In this document: positions 32,709 to 42,680 of the stretch, one piece after another
Layout: every line of letters starts with the position of its first letter
How positions within the stretch are numbered: the first letter of the stretch is position 1
Assembly: GCA_905221605.1 (NCBI GenBank)
Contig: CAJNDS010000245.1
Coordinates: 62,001-126,000 of the forward strand
Direction of reading: 5' to 3'
DNA from: Symbiodinium natans
Lineage: Eukaryota > Sar > Dinophyceae > Suessiales > Symbiodiniaceae
DNA: 64,000 nucleotides
Translations under genes and position numbers: made by a program
Notes under the pieces: generated by a model
Database searches by the model: none
Told to the model about the DNA's origin: nothing
What the model saw: the letters and a program-made list of their open reading frames with translations, nothing else

Positions 32709-33756
32709 TTACAATGACCTTACGAGGAGTCCTTTGGTGCAACGACGCGGGCCTGGCGATGTAAACTTCCAGTATCACTGGCATAGGCCCATATAATCCC
32801 CCCTGGTTTTTCCGCGAGCCCTCCTACAGCGGCTAGGACCAGGCTCGATGTTTGATTATCGCACTAGTGAGTTCTCTCCATGTCGGAAAAAACAGCCTTG
32901 GTCGTTCTCAAGTGCCTAGAGTTTTTCTGTGTTGTGGGACTTTGTAACCATAAGCCCGGCTTCGAGCCTTCTGGGACTTCTCGGGTGCGATTTCTGGGAC
33001 AAGAGCTTGCGAAGTTGATCAGATGGTTGTGGACCTTCAGCCATTGATACGAAGCCCTGGACCCAAGAGCTCAAGCCTCCCATCCACCCACCCTCCAGAA
33101 AATCGCAACCCCAAAACTCCTTGGAACCCTGATTAAAACTTGGGAAAAAAATCCAGGCCACGGAATTAGTTCCTTTGCTCCTTGAAGGGTGGCGTAGATG
33201 CCCCAGACCAGATGAGAAGTAGGATTGAGATTCCAAATAGGCTTACTGAGACAAGACATATTTCTGGAGCTACCCTACCGCTGAATTAGGGATTATAGGG
33301 TCCTAGCCATTATTCAATAAAGCTCTAGACTCTAAACCCCATTCAACCCAAAGCCCCTCATTCCTCAACGCCCCACACCCTAAGCTCTAAATCCCTTCTT
33401 TCCTCAACCCCCTAACTCTAAACCCCAAACCTCCCCTTACCCTACAAACTATACTCCCTAAGCCCTAAACCCTGAACCCTGATAGTCATGGGCAGCCGGA
33501 TGCCTCGACGGCCATGGCTGGCAGTTGCAGTGCACAGCTCGACTTCGGAGACGAGGCTGGGCGCCGTTGATTTTGCCTTAGGGGGCCTAAACCCCTAAGC
33601 TTCCGCTCAACTCTGAATGGTTCTTTCCCCAAATAGGGGTACCCCCTTTTGTGCCCCAAATAGCAGAATAGAATCCCCTGAAAGGGACCCCGCAAACCCC
33701 CTAATTTCAGCAACCCCCCAAAGTGCCACACGTAAACACGGGAGTGACCTAAGCCC
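32709..33756. other. Gene-poor interval downstream of the hydrolase
   Basis: No gene or clear polyadenylation signal is seen. Degenerate CCCTAAA-like words become dense from 33335. A weak PPR-like reading (GQPDASTAMAGSC) lies at 33490-33530. Confidence 0.45.
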
Positions 33757-33838
33757 CTAAACCCTAAACCCTAAACCCTAAACCCTAAACCCTAAACCCT
33801 AAACCCTAAACCCTAAACCCTAAACCCTAAACCCTAAA
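33757..33838. repeat. Interstitial telomeric repeat, CCCTAAA orientation
   Basis: Eleven or more perfect CCCTAAA units. Confidence 0.97.
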
Positions 33839-33989
33839 CTAAGGTTGTACACTTGCAGCCTAACCCACTTCCCCGGCATGAGGATGATCATGCCCATGAT
33901 CATGCCCCCCCCCAAAGGGATTGGCTCAGTGAGGTCACTAGGAGTCGGTAAAAAGGACATACTTTGCAAAGTTGCGATGGAATCTCAGG

Positions 33990-34185
33990 ATGGTTCGATT
34001 TCAGAACAAACACCAGGAACTGCTGCAAAACTGTTGCACATGTCTCGGTTTGACAAACCATAATCTCAGGAACTGCTGCAAAATCTCCTTACTCTACTCT
34101 CTAGTCAACTATAGTATAGACCAAGTTCGGTTAGGGTGTTTCGATTTCAGACAAAAACAACAGGAACTGCTGCAAAATCTGTTGC
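33990..34185. repeat. CAGGAACTGCTGCAAAA triplicated segment
   Basis: The word CAGGAACTGCTGCAAAA occurs three times (about 34013, 34067, 34160), each preceded by a TCTCAG-, TTTCAG- or ACAAACAC-like stretch. The block lies between two CCCTAAA arrays of the same orientation (33757 and 34190). Confidence 0.7.
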
Positions 34186-34189
34186 ACAC

Positions 34190-34312
34190 CCTAAACCCTA
34201 AACCCTAAACCCTAAACCCTAAACCCTAAACCCTAAACCCTAAACCCTAAACCCTAAACCCTAAACCCTAAACCCTAAACCCTAAACCCTAAACCCTAAA
34301 CCCTAAACCCAA
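34190..34312. repeat. Interstitial telomeric repeat, CCCTAAA orientation
   Basis: About seventeen perfect CCCTAAA units, the longest clean array in this orientation. Confidence 0.97.
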
Positions 34313-35106
34313 ACCAGGCCAAGCAGCTGGGACATGGCCCAAACTGAGAAGAGCGATGCCCTGGATCTCCGTGGGCCACACGAGGCCCCCTTGCTGGAGA
34401 TGGGGGATTTCCCCAAAAAGCTAGGGTTTAAGGGTTTAGGGTTGCACACCCCAACATTTTTCGATTCCTGATTAAGAAGGCCTCCCCCCCAAAAAATGTA
34501 GAAAAGACGAAGAGTACCCTGTAGTTTTTTCAATTTGTGACACCTTGTAGACCCTAAAAGGCTGTAAGCTCGAAGCTCTCTGACACCTGAAGGGTTTAGG
34601 GCTTGGGTCCGTGTCATGGGGATCCTAAAGTAGTGCGGGCTTCGGCTTGTTTTAGCTATGTTTGTGTTGTTTTCGCCCTGAAGAGCTTAGGGTGCTTGTT
34701 TGTTTTTTGTGTGTTTCTCGGGGCTTGCTTGGAGCTTCGTGGATTCTTCTAGCTGATCCTAGCTCTAGTCCTAAGTGGCTATAACCTCCTTGAGACCCAT
34801 GGCATGGAGGGATCTCTACTGCCAACCGGGTGTAATCAAGGTTAGTATCGGGTTTGCGGCTTCAAATCTGAGAGCCTATCCACTCGAAAGAAGGCCCAAG
34901 AGGAAGCTTGAGAAGACACCAACATGTGGGTAGTTCCTAGTTCAGGAATTTGCCCATGTGCATGTACTGAAGCTCCGACCGTCGACTCCGACCCTATGGC
35001 TAGAAAATCCAAAACCTCTAGCGCTCGAACATCCGGCTGTTGGCCTTGAGATGAGCTTGTGGGGCTGGTGGGTTACGGGTTCCATTTTGCGGCTTCAGAG
35101 TCTGGA
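34313..35106. other. Gene-poor interval
   Basis: No gene is supported. A weak PPR-like reading, SWDMAQTEKSDALDL then PLLEMG, lies on the plus strand at 34328-34400. Confidence 0.4.
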
Positions 35107-35178
35107 GCGTTTAGGGTTTAGGGTTTAGGGTTTAGGGTTTAGGGTTTAGGGTTTAGGGTTTAGGGTTTAGGGTTTAGG
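35107..35178. repeat. Interstitial telomeric repeat, TTTAGGG orientation
   Basis: Ten perfect TTTAGGG units, about 150 bp left of an oppositely oriented array. Confidence 0.97.
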
Positions 35179-35327
35179 GGGGTTGAAGGGTTGGGATATG
35201 GCCTGCAAGGAGCACCAGCGCCACGGCCGGGTAGCGGCGGGCCGATGGAGCAGGCTCCTGTTGAAAGGGTCTCCACGCAGAATCTGCGACCCGACCCGAC
35301 GCCCTAAACCCCAAACGCGAACCCCAA

Positions 35328-35528
35328 GCCCTAAACCCTAAACCCTAAACCCTAAACCCTAAACCCTAAACCCTAAACCCTAAACCCTAAACCCTAAACC
35401 CTAAACCCTAGACCCTAGACCCTAGACCCTAGACCCTAGACCCTAGACCCTAGACCCTAGACCCTAGACCCTAAACCCTAAACCCTAAACCCTAAACCCT
35501 AACCCTATAAACCCTAAACCCTAAACCC
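35328..35528. repeat. CCCTAAA array with an internal CCCTAGA block
   Basis: Perfect CCCTAAA units flank nine or so consecutive CCCTAGA units (about 35405-35468). One point-mutated unit was amplified locally. With the TTTAGGG block at 35107 this gives a head-to-head (TTTAGGG then CCCTAAA) arrangement. Confidence 0.97.
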
Positions 35529-36062
35529 CGCAATCCCTCAACTGCAGATCCTCCGGTCGTTGGCTTCAGGTCCTCGGCGCAGGAGGTACAGTAGAGGGTT
35601 TCAGAGGTCAGGATTCAGAAAGCTGTGCCGGCATGTCGGGCTTAGGGCAACCTAGGGTTTGGAACGTAGTTGAGGGGGTTTAGGGTTTAAGGTTTAGGGT
35701 TTAAGGTTTAGGGTTTAGGGTTTAGGGTCCTGTCCCGCTCACATTGCGCGCGGCTCTGAATCTGATGCTCTCCTTCTTGGAGCCTAAATGCTCCAATATG
35801 GGAGCCTTAAGAATGAGAATAGGGCTTTATATAGGGAACATGACAGAATACTCTTATAAACTTATTCCGACCCCTACAGTGGCTTCACCCGGAGATGTCT
35901 CAATGTTTGTACTGTTGCAAGGTGGCGGGTTTCAAAATGGCGGGAAGGGGGACCAGAGCCAACGCCCCTTAGTTATCATGGATATGGGAAGACATGGTTT
36001 TAACTCAAACTGTTCTTTGGGGTCCACATTCTGAAGTCAGGGCGCCGGTTCAGGTTGCCGTT

Positions 36063-36155
36063 CCCAACGCGCTGCCCCAGCTGACGTCCTCCATCTCGAA
36101 GCTCGCCCGACTGAGTCGCTGGAAGCAGGCCGTGGTCCCTTTGCTTGCTTTCAGA
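36063..36155 (+). CDS. PPR-like exon (one repeat)
   Basis: Just after an acceptor-like TTCAG at 36049-36053, the plus strand reads PNALPQLTSSISKLARLSRW, then KQAVVPLLAF. This is a full PPR with I-S-x-L-A-R-x-x-R-W-K-x-A-V. It ends at a TTTCAG. The frame stays open to 36390. Confidence 0.45.
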
Positions 36156-36705
36156 TCAGGGCCCTGCAAACCCTCAAAGCCTTTCAAGAGCCCCCAAGTT
36201 TTGAAGAAGTTGGCATTTTGCAGTCTCGGATTCTGTGCGAGTAGCGCTTGTGGATGGCAGAAGGTTCTGTACCTTGCGATGGAACATTTGGATAAGGGCC
36301 CCGCTGGTCTGAGGGGTAGTTGGGCAGAGGAGGGAGGTTTGAGACATCCCGTGCACGCACCAGCACCAGTTCCCTTTGCGGGTCTTTTTTGAAGCCTTAG
36401 TCCACCCCTTCACCTAAGGACGTTGCACGCCGTGCAGAAGCCACCGGCTTGCGTCTAGACACGTGCCTCTTCTTGCAAGGAGCGGCGCTGGACTTCTGTG
36501 CTAAACCCGCGCACTCTAGACTGCAGATTCCCAAGCCCTCTCAACCCCTCACACGTTTCTCTATAACACCCCTAAACACCAAGCCAGCGAGGTTGTAAGC
36601 CTCCAACACCAGCCCGAAAAGCAAGTCATAGACTCTCAGGGACCTACTAAACCCCCGAAAACAAGAGCACTCAAACCCTAAGCCATCCTAAGCCCTAAAC
36701 CCTAA

Positions 36706-36798
36706 GCCCGATCTCAGAGTGGCTGCAACTGCGCTCCTGAGCGGAGCTGTCCGCGCGCCCTGGGGAAAGGCGACGCTCTGCTTCCAGTTGCTGGGCTG
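36706..36798 (+). CDS. PPR-like exon (one repeat)
   Basis: DLRVAATALLSGAVRAPWGK then ATLCFQLLG, followed by an in-frame stop at 36796-36798. Helix A (T-A-L-L-S-G) and helix B (W-G-K-A-x-x-x-F-Q-L-L) are both recognisable. The stop could be intronic or a mark of decay. Confidence 0.4.
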
Positions 36799-37224
36799 AA
36801 GGAGTCAGGGCTTTAGGGGTCTGGGGTGCAAGGTTTCTTCTTAACACTTACCTACTTTGTGTGAATTCAATAGTGTCCTTTAGTGCTTTAGTCATCTACT
36901 AAGTGTAACCTATTTGTTATTACAAACTATGAGGTCTATGAGGTGCTTCGCCAAGTTCAGTTGCGGTGGTCCCGGCTTGGGCTGTGAGCATCACAGGCTT
37001 CAGGGACTGGCAGCGGTTGCAGGGTTTGGGGGCTTCGGGTGTAGGGCATGGGTTGTCTGATCATTCAGACTCCAAACCCGAAACCCTGAAAGTTCCAAGT
37101 GTTAATCCCTAAACCTCAATCTCGACACCCCGATCCCTAAACCCAAGATTATATTCTATACAACAGCATCAACAATATGAATCATATGAACATATGAGTT
37201 CAAAGCAATTGCTCAGAAATAAAG

Positions 37225-37326
37225 ATGTTCACCCTGACCCTGATGCACACCCTGAGGAGGCTGTGGAAGCTTGGTCCAGAACCGGACGTGGCGATGCTGA
37301 ATGTCATTGTGCATCTGGGCCTGCAG
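37225..37326 (+). CDS. PPR-like exon ending at a TTTAGGG-type donor
   Basis: LGPEPDVAMLNVIVHLGLQ lies at 37270-37326, preceded in frame by a helix-like LTLMHTLRRLWK. P-D-V-A-x-x-N-x-x-V is the start of a PPR. It ends CTGCAG|GTTTAGGG, where a telomere-like word supplies the GT donor. Confidence 0.45.
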
Positions 37327-37472
37327 GTTTAGGGCTTAGCTTAGGGTTTTTTATTTGGCAACGTCGGGCTGCGGTATTCCTCTGGTTTGGTTTCGGGCTA
37401 AGCAGGAGAGATAGGGTGGAACGGTTCAGGGAACTTGCGATTTGGAGTTGGGTTCGGGGCGTGGGGTGGTGG

Positions 37473-37697
<225 letters not shown>

Positions 37698-37726
37698 TCA
37701 AATTTCGCCATCATCATCATCCTCCT

Positions 37727-37763
<37 letters not shown>
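37727..37763. repeat. CAG trinucleotide repeat
   Basis: Twelve CAG units preceded by TCATCATCATCCTCCTC. No gene around it is supported, so a polyglutamine or polyserine reading is not claimed. Confidence 0.95.
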
Positions 37764-37782
37764 TGATCATTCATAATTACTG

Positions 37783-37845
37783 GTAGTAGCATAATTAATA
37801 TGGTTGTGCTTTTGGCATAATTAATATGGTTGTGCTTTTGCAGTT
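37783..37845. repeat. 27-bp tandem duplication
   Basis: CATAATTAATATGGTTGTGC occurs at 37789 and 37816, with the following TTTTG. It is followed by an AT-rich, CTATTTA-repeated stretch to about 37960. Confidence 0.8.
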
Positions 37846-38158
37846 ACTGTTGCTGTAGTCGTGTGATTGCTGGTGCTGTTTGCTGCTATATTTACTACTT
37901 GCTATTTACCATTTACTTTACTATTTACTATTTACTATTTATGTTTAATCCACTACCAGTATTTACTTGGGCCATTCAAAAGCTGTTACTGTTGCTGTTT
38001 CTGAGTGCGGCTGCGCCGATTGCTCTCACCCATCTACGAATATACGACCACTGTCACTGTTATTATTGTTGCTGTTAAAGCTTTTGTTGCTCGCAATATG
38101 ATTCGTTTTAGTGTCATTCCTTTTATTGTTCTTGTGATGGAGGTCCGCGCGCGCCCGG

Positions 38159-38218
38159 AGCTCGAAGTGGCAAGAAGCCTTCGCCCTCATGTGGCGCCAT
38201 GACTGTGTGACAGCTTGA
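38159..38218 (+). CDS. PPR-like exon fragment
   Basis: SSKWQEAFALMWRHDCVTA with an in-frame stop. K-W-Q-E-A-F-A-L-M is a good PPR helix B. The first half of the repeat is not found nearby. Confidence 0.4.
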   Translation, partial: SSKWQEAFALMWRHDCVTA

Positions 38219-38219
38219 T

Positions 38220-39716
38220 ACCTCGGGGTGGAGCTTTACAGAGGGCGCTCCGTACATGCTGAATACTGCCACCACTACGCAACCTTCAGGAAAACTCTAC
38301 AGCCTCATGCAAGCAAAGGGTTCGAGGAACCGGGTTGAGGGGTTTGGGTTTAGTGTAGCTCTGCAGTACTTTGAGCTGGAAGCCAGAAGCCTGATACTCA
38401 GCTGTTCTAGGCCCAAGAGGCACAGTTCTAGGCCCAAGAGGCACAGTGGGGCCATCTTCAAGGGGCAGAGCGATTCTCCGACTCTTGTAAGCCACCACTA
38501 AGAGGACTGTAGGGGTGCGACGTGAGGCATCGGCTTTTCAAAACTTTTCACTTTCAACCAAAATCGCACATTGCTTGGACGGGGCGTCTCTGACACCCTC
38601 AAGTCCCAGCTTCTCAATTCTGCATTTGTGCTACCTTCGTCGCCTTGAGTCCGGTTTTTCTTTATCCCCAGCTCTTTTATGTCCTGCTTCCATGCTTCCA
38701 TACATCCCTACACCAGGGCAGGGGGAGGACTATTTGGGGGGCGTAGGATTAGGTCTATGATATGGCTAGGCTCTCGGGTTTAGAGGAGATCTTGGTGCAG
38801 GGTTCGGGGAAATCCTTGGGTGTAGCACCATGCAGGTGCAGCGGTGCCTGCGGCGTGGCTATTTCTTGCCGGACAGTCCCTCGTCGATAAATGTTTAGGG
38901 AACCAGAACTCAACCCTAAGCCCACAGGTTTATAGAGCCAAAACGCACCCCCCAAGCACCCCGTAGCAGTGGTTCAGATGGGATTCAGGAACCCTAAAGC
39001 CCAAACCCCAAAGCCCAAAGCCCAAACCCCAAACCCCAAACCCCAAACCCCAAAACCCCAAACCCTAGACCCTAGACCCGAACCCTAAACCCTAGGGGTT
39101 TGGCCCTAGAAGCCTTCGAGGTGGTGTCTGCCTTGAAGGCGCCATGGCTCCACAGCACTGCGCTCCTGGCAGCCCCCGGGGCCGGAGGGGGGCATGGAGA
39201 CTAAGGGTTTAGGGTTTAGGGTTTGGGGTTTAGGGTTTGGGGTTTGGGGGTTAGGGTTTAGGTTTAGGGTTTGGGGTCTTACCCAGCGTAGGCCCTTATT
39301 CCCTTGTTTTTGGGTTTAGGTTCCCTTTTTAGCCCGTTTAACCCAAAAAGGGTATGGGTTCAGCAAATGAACCCTAAAATGGGGGTCATATACCCTGACT
39401 ACGATAACTCCTATCAAGGTGATATAAATACAAACCAAATAATTCCTATTAAGGTACATGAAGCATAAACCCTTTGAGGGTTCATTTAGTCCCCTGGCAG
39501 TACGTGCTTCGATTTAGTTATTTAGCGATTGGGGGCTGAGGCTGTTGGGCTGCCACAGGCATGAGGACAAGTAGTGATCTGATGTTCCCATGGAACCTAG
39601 GAGTCAAAACTGGATGGTTTGGGCTTCTGTACATGCTTTTCCGCAACAGTTTGGCTCGGTCAGGCTTCGGGATTTGTGGAAACAGCTCCCCTAGCAGGTC
39701 CCGCAAACGGTTTCGA
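38220..39716. other. Gene-poor interval upstream of the racemase-like gene
   Basis: No gene is supported. A 22-bp tandem duplication (TTCTAGGCCCAAGAGGCACAG) lies at 38404-38446, CCCAAAC/CCCTAGA arrays at 38995-39095, and TTTAGGG/TTTGGGG arrays at 39204-39272. A weak PPR-like reading (EVVSALKAPW, STALLAAPGAG) lies at 39118-39190. Confidence 0.5.
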
Positions 39717-40484
39717 ATGTCCGCTGACCAGGTTATTGCGTCGCCACCTGCGCAAATTCGCTTTGATGATGGCCGCCATGCCAGGGCCAAGATCGGCTAC
39801 GTCCTGCTTGCCACCGAGCAAACGGTACAGGACGACGTCATGCAGCTGCGCCCCCCAGGCGTGGGTGTGCACTTCACGCGGGTCGCGAACTCGGACTCGA
39901 TCACCAACGACTCGCTGGCCGCGCAGGCCGACCTGCTGGCCGATTGTGCGGCGACGCTATTGCCGGACGGCAGTCTCGATGTCGTTTGTTACGCCTGCAC
40001 TTCCGGCAGCCTGGTCATTGGCGAAGAGCGCGTGTTCGCCGAACTCAAGCGCGGTGCACCCGGCGCCCGGGCGACCTCGCTGATTTCGGGAGTCATCCGG
40101 GCTCTGCGACTGCTCAAGGCAAAACGCATCGTCGTTGCAACGCCATATCTTGACGAGGTCAACCGGCGTGAAGTCGATTATCTCGAGCAGGCCGGCTTCG
40201 AGGTGCTCTCGATGTGCGGGCTCAACCTGGAAAAGGACAGCGACATGGTGCGTGTCGCACCCGACTATCTGGTCGAATTCGCGCTGGCGCAGGATCGCGC
40301 CGATGCCGATGCCATTTTCGTTTCCTGTGGTGCTTTGCGCACGCTCGACGTCATCGGAGAAATCGAGGTGCGGGCCGGTAAACCGGCGATTTGCAGCAAC
40401 CAAGCCATGATCTGGGATTGCCTGCGGCTGGCTGGAATTGACGATCGCTTCGACGGCTACGGCCGATTGCTGGCCGACTACTGA
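39717..40484 (+). CDS. Asp/Glu racemase / maleate isomerase family protein
   Basis: 255 residues from the ATG at 39717. The frame is open upstream to 39561, but the extra 52 residues are unlike the family, and base composition changes sharply near 39717. Two catalytic-type cysteines are present: CYACTSGS (Cys94) and FVSCGALRT (Cys204). This is the two-cysteine layout of the Asp/Glu racemase superfamily, and the YACTS form is typical of maleate cis-trans isomerases and arylmalonate decarboxylase relatives. The length (about 250) is normal. The gene is GC-rich with bacterial-looking codon use and no introns. A remnant resembling bacterial xseA lies convergently just downstream. A bacterial origin is the best reading; the exact substrate cannot be told. 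Confidence 0.85.
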   Translation: MSADQVIASPPAQIRFDDGRHARAKIGYVLLATEQTVQDDVMQLRPPGVGVHFTRVANSDSITNDSLAAQADLLADCAATLLPDGSLDVVCYACTSGSLVIGEERVFAELKRGAPGARATSLISGVIRALRLLKAKRIVVATPYLDEVNRREVDYLEQAGFEVLSMCGLNLEKDSDMVRVAPDYLVEFALAQDRADADAIFVSCGALRTLDVIGEIEVRAGKPAICSNQAMIWDCLRLAGIDDRFDGYGRLLADY

Positions 40485-40489
40485 ATTCC

Positions 40490-40622
40490 ATGCCAACGGT
40501 CGTCATCACTCTGGCCTCGGTGCTGCCGTCTCTGAGGCGAATATCGATATCGTCGCCACTGCTCAACTGCTCGACCGAAGTGACCAGGCGTCGTCTTTAC
40601 TCGCCGCGGCAAAATACCCTGA
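40490..40622 (-). pseudogene. xseA: Remnant of bacterial xseA 3' end (exonuclease VII large subunit)
   Basis: The minus strand reads RLVTSVEQLSSGDDIDIRLR, then DGSTEARV. This fits the C-terminal strand-rich end of exonuclease VII large subunits (V-x-x-x-Q-x-x-x-G-D-x-x-x-x-R-L-x-D-G-x-x-x-x-x-V). Just upstream, in another frame, GYFAAASKDD sits where relatives have their conserved R-G-Y. A one-base shift therefore appears to separate the two pieces. Beyond about 40622 the resemblance stops. It overlaps no host-like sequence and is convergent with the racemase-like gene. Confidence 0.45.
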
Positions 40623-40639
40623 AGTGCGCCAACCGAAAC

Positions 40640-41375
40640 CATGCAACAACACAGCACGGCCACGGCAACAGTTCAGAGGTGCGACGCACCTGTAATACAG
40701 CATTGTCTGGGCGCTGGCAGCAAAACGAGGCTGCACTTGTCATAAGACGGCTTATATGGTGCAAATTGCCTGAGCTTAAGAAACTCATGACTCACCTGAC
40801 CTTGTCTGCTTGCTAACTTGTTCAAAGCCTACTTCTGGGATTCAGCTTCATCGCACTTTCATATAAACATGCCGCTGCAAGGATGTACATGGGCATGCAC
40901 CACTGCAGCTTCAAACGTGCCTTATTCACAGATCCCAATCAACACCGTCGTTCTGAACGCCGCCGTGGCTGCAGGAGCCCCGCGCACTCGCATGTGTGTG
41001 TGTGTGTGTGTGTGTGTGTTTTTGTTTGTGTGCGGGCGTATGCTGAAAGCCCACAGTTGCCAGGGGGAGGATGCTCTAAATTCGGGTCAGGCTCCCGGGG
41101 GGGCATCTTAGGTCTCAGGCTACGGCCAAAGCTTAAGGTACAGAAACCTTGGCCCAAACCCTCCTGACAAGCAACAAACCGATTTAGTACCCTATGCCGC
41201 CCTCAGGCCCTAAACCTTGAGCACTCTAATATATTATTATTTGCTTAAGAGCCCCAAAAGAATACAAAAGAATAATCCCTGTATGACCCTTAGTAAGGAA
41301 TTATATTATATTTTTTGGGGGGTTCTTAAGCACTTCGTAGTAACATACCCCTAAGCAGGAGCTCAGCGTCTCGGG
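40640..41375. other. Gene-poor interval with GT microsatellite
   Basis: No gene is seen. (GT)n lies at 40993-41020. An AT-rich patch lies near 41229-41315. Confidence 0.5.
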
Positions 41376-41456
41376 GACTTTAAGAAGAGGAAGCTGGAGC
41401 CGGACGTAGTGTCCTTCAACACGGCTGCCGCCACTTGGATTGCCAGGCCGGATTGA
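41376..41456 (+). CDS. PPR-like exon
   Basis: The plus strand reads FKKRKLEPDVVSFNTAAATW, ending at a stop at 41454. L-E-P-D-V-V-S-F-N-x-A is an almost textbook PPR junction and helix A. No donor is evident before the stop. Confidence 0.5.
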   Translation, partial: DFKKRKLEPDVVSFNTAAATWIARPD

Positions 41457-41460
41457 CATG

Positions 41461-41493
41461 GCACCCTAATCCCTAAACCCTAAACCCTAAACA
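41461..41493. repeat. Short CCCTAAA array between PPR-like exons
   Basis: Four CCCTAAA-like units between the PPR-like segments at 41376 and 41680. Confidence 0.85.
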
Positions 41494-41529
41494 AGCGGGG
41501 CATGGGATCGAAGAGGAGCGCAAGCAGCG

Positions 41530-41841
41530 ATGGGCGATGAACTGTGCGACCAGTTGAAGACAAGTGAAGCCGAAATCAAAGAGCAGCAGCGGAGCCGAGA
41601 CACACCTCTTAGGCAGACTTCAGTTACCGAACCGACCGAACCCATGAACTCTCAACACGCGAAGAAAGCCCCCAAACCACGAGATGCCACTAAGGATGTG
41701 TCGGCGAAGCTCGGGCAGTGGGAGGAGACTGCTTGGCTGTTGCAGCACCTCCAGGCCACGGGCGTAAGCCCCAAACCCGGCTGTGTTTTGGAGGGTTCCG
41801 GCCCGGATGTTTGCAAAATCGGTCTTCACTTGCAAGAGTGA
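41530..41841 (+). CDS. PPR-like reading frame
   Basis: A 103-codon open frame. Residues 51-82 read RDATKDVSAKLGQWEETAWL then LQHLQATGVSPK. This fits helix A end, the K-L-G-Q-W turn, helix B (L-L-Q-x-L) and the G-V-x-P linker. Residues 1-50 are Lys/Glu/Thr-rich and not PPR-like. It is the longest continuous candidate in the series. Confidence 0.45.
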   Translation: MGDELCDQLKTSEAEIKEQQRSRDTPLRQTSVTEPTEPMNSQHAKKAPKPRDATKDVSAKLGQWEETAWLLQHLQATGVSPKPGCVLEGSGPDVCKIGLHLQE

Positions 41842-42623
41842 CCAGTAGTACCCTTATTCCCTTGTCGTTTAAAAAATTCTGTTCCATTGCGTCAAGAACA
41901 GGTGCCCTGTTTCATTCTTGTGTTACTGGGGAACCTAGATGAGGTCTTCTTGAAGATGCCCTGAAAAGTCCCACGTTCGTCAACGCGGCATGTTCAAGGT
42001 TTCGGGAGTTGAGAGGTTAGGCGTTTTAGGGTTTGGAGGGTTTCGAGGCCGCGTGTAGACGTCCTTCCCACACTGCCCGTTGTCGGAAGGAACAGGGGTT
42101 GGACCTCGACCAGGCAAGGGTGTGAAGACAGCTGGCTTGAAGAATGGTGATTGTATTTTCTTAGGATTCCTATGAGTCTTAATAGGATTCCTACGAGTTT
42201 CAATAGGATTCCGATTCCTGTTATCTTTACCGGTGTCGAGGCTTCGGGGGTTTCGGGTTTAGGGGATTCCTCTCAGCTTCTGCAGAAGACCTGGCTTCGT
42301 TGCCTGCTGCGCCAGTTTCCCTGTGTTGCTGTGTTTCTGACGAACCTGAAGCTATTGAAGGACACTTGATGTCGAGTCTGTAGGGTTTAGGGTTTGGGGT
42401 TTGCGGTTTGGGGCTTGGGATTTGGGGTTTAGGGTTTAGGGTTGCAAGCAAAATGGCCGGGTTTTCGTTCTTCCTGCGAAACAGGGCCATAGAATCTGCA
42501 GAATATTTCGGGCCATTTCCTTTTCAATAGCAGCACCCAGCAGACTCTGCAGACCATCCGACTATCCCAAGCCCCTAAACCCTGATTCCAAAACAGCAAA
42601 AGCGCCTCCCACTTCATTGGATT

Positions 42624-42680
42624 ACCAGCGAGGTGTCCATCAACACCATGATTCCAGGCTGCATGTATTCAGAGTCTTGA
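42624..42680 (+). CDS. PPR-like exon fragment
   Basis: TSEVSINTMIPGCMYSES then a stop. V-S-I-N-T-M-I-x-G-C is a good PPR helix A, preceded by an acceptor-like TTACCAG. Confidence 0.4.
   Translation, partial: TSEVSINTMIPGCMYSES

Noticed and set aside
37727-37763. Polyglutamine or polyserine protein encoded by the CAG repeat
   Set aside because: No surrounding coding sequence in any frame; the repeat abuts a GT microsatellite.
39957-40496. 179-codon minus-strand frame opposite the racemase-like gene
   Set aside because: Antisense shadow caused by high GC; only the short xseA-like stretch beyond 40490 is retained.
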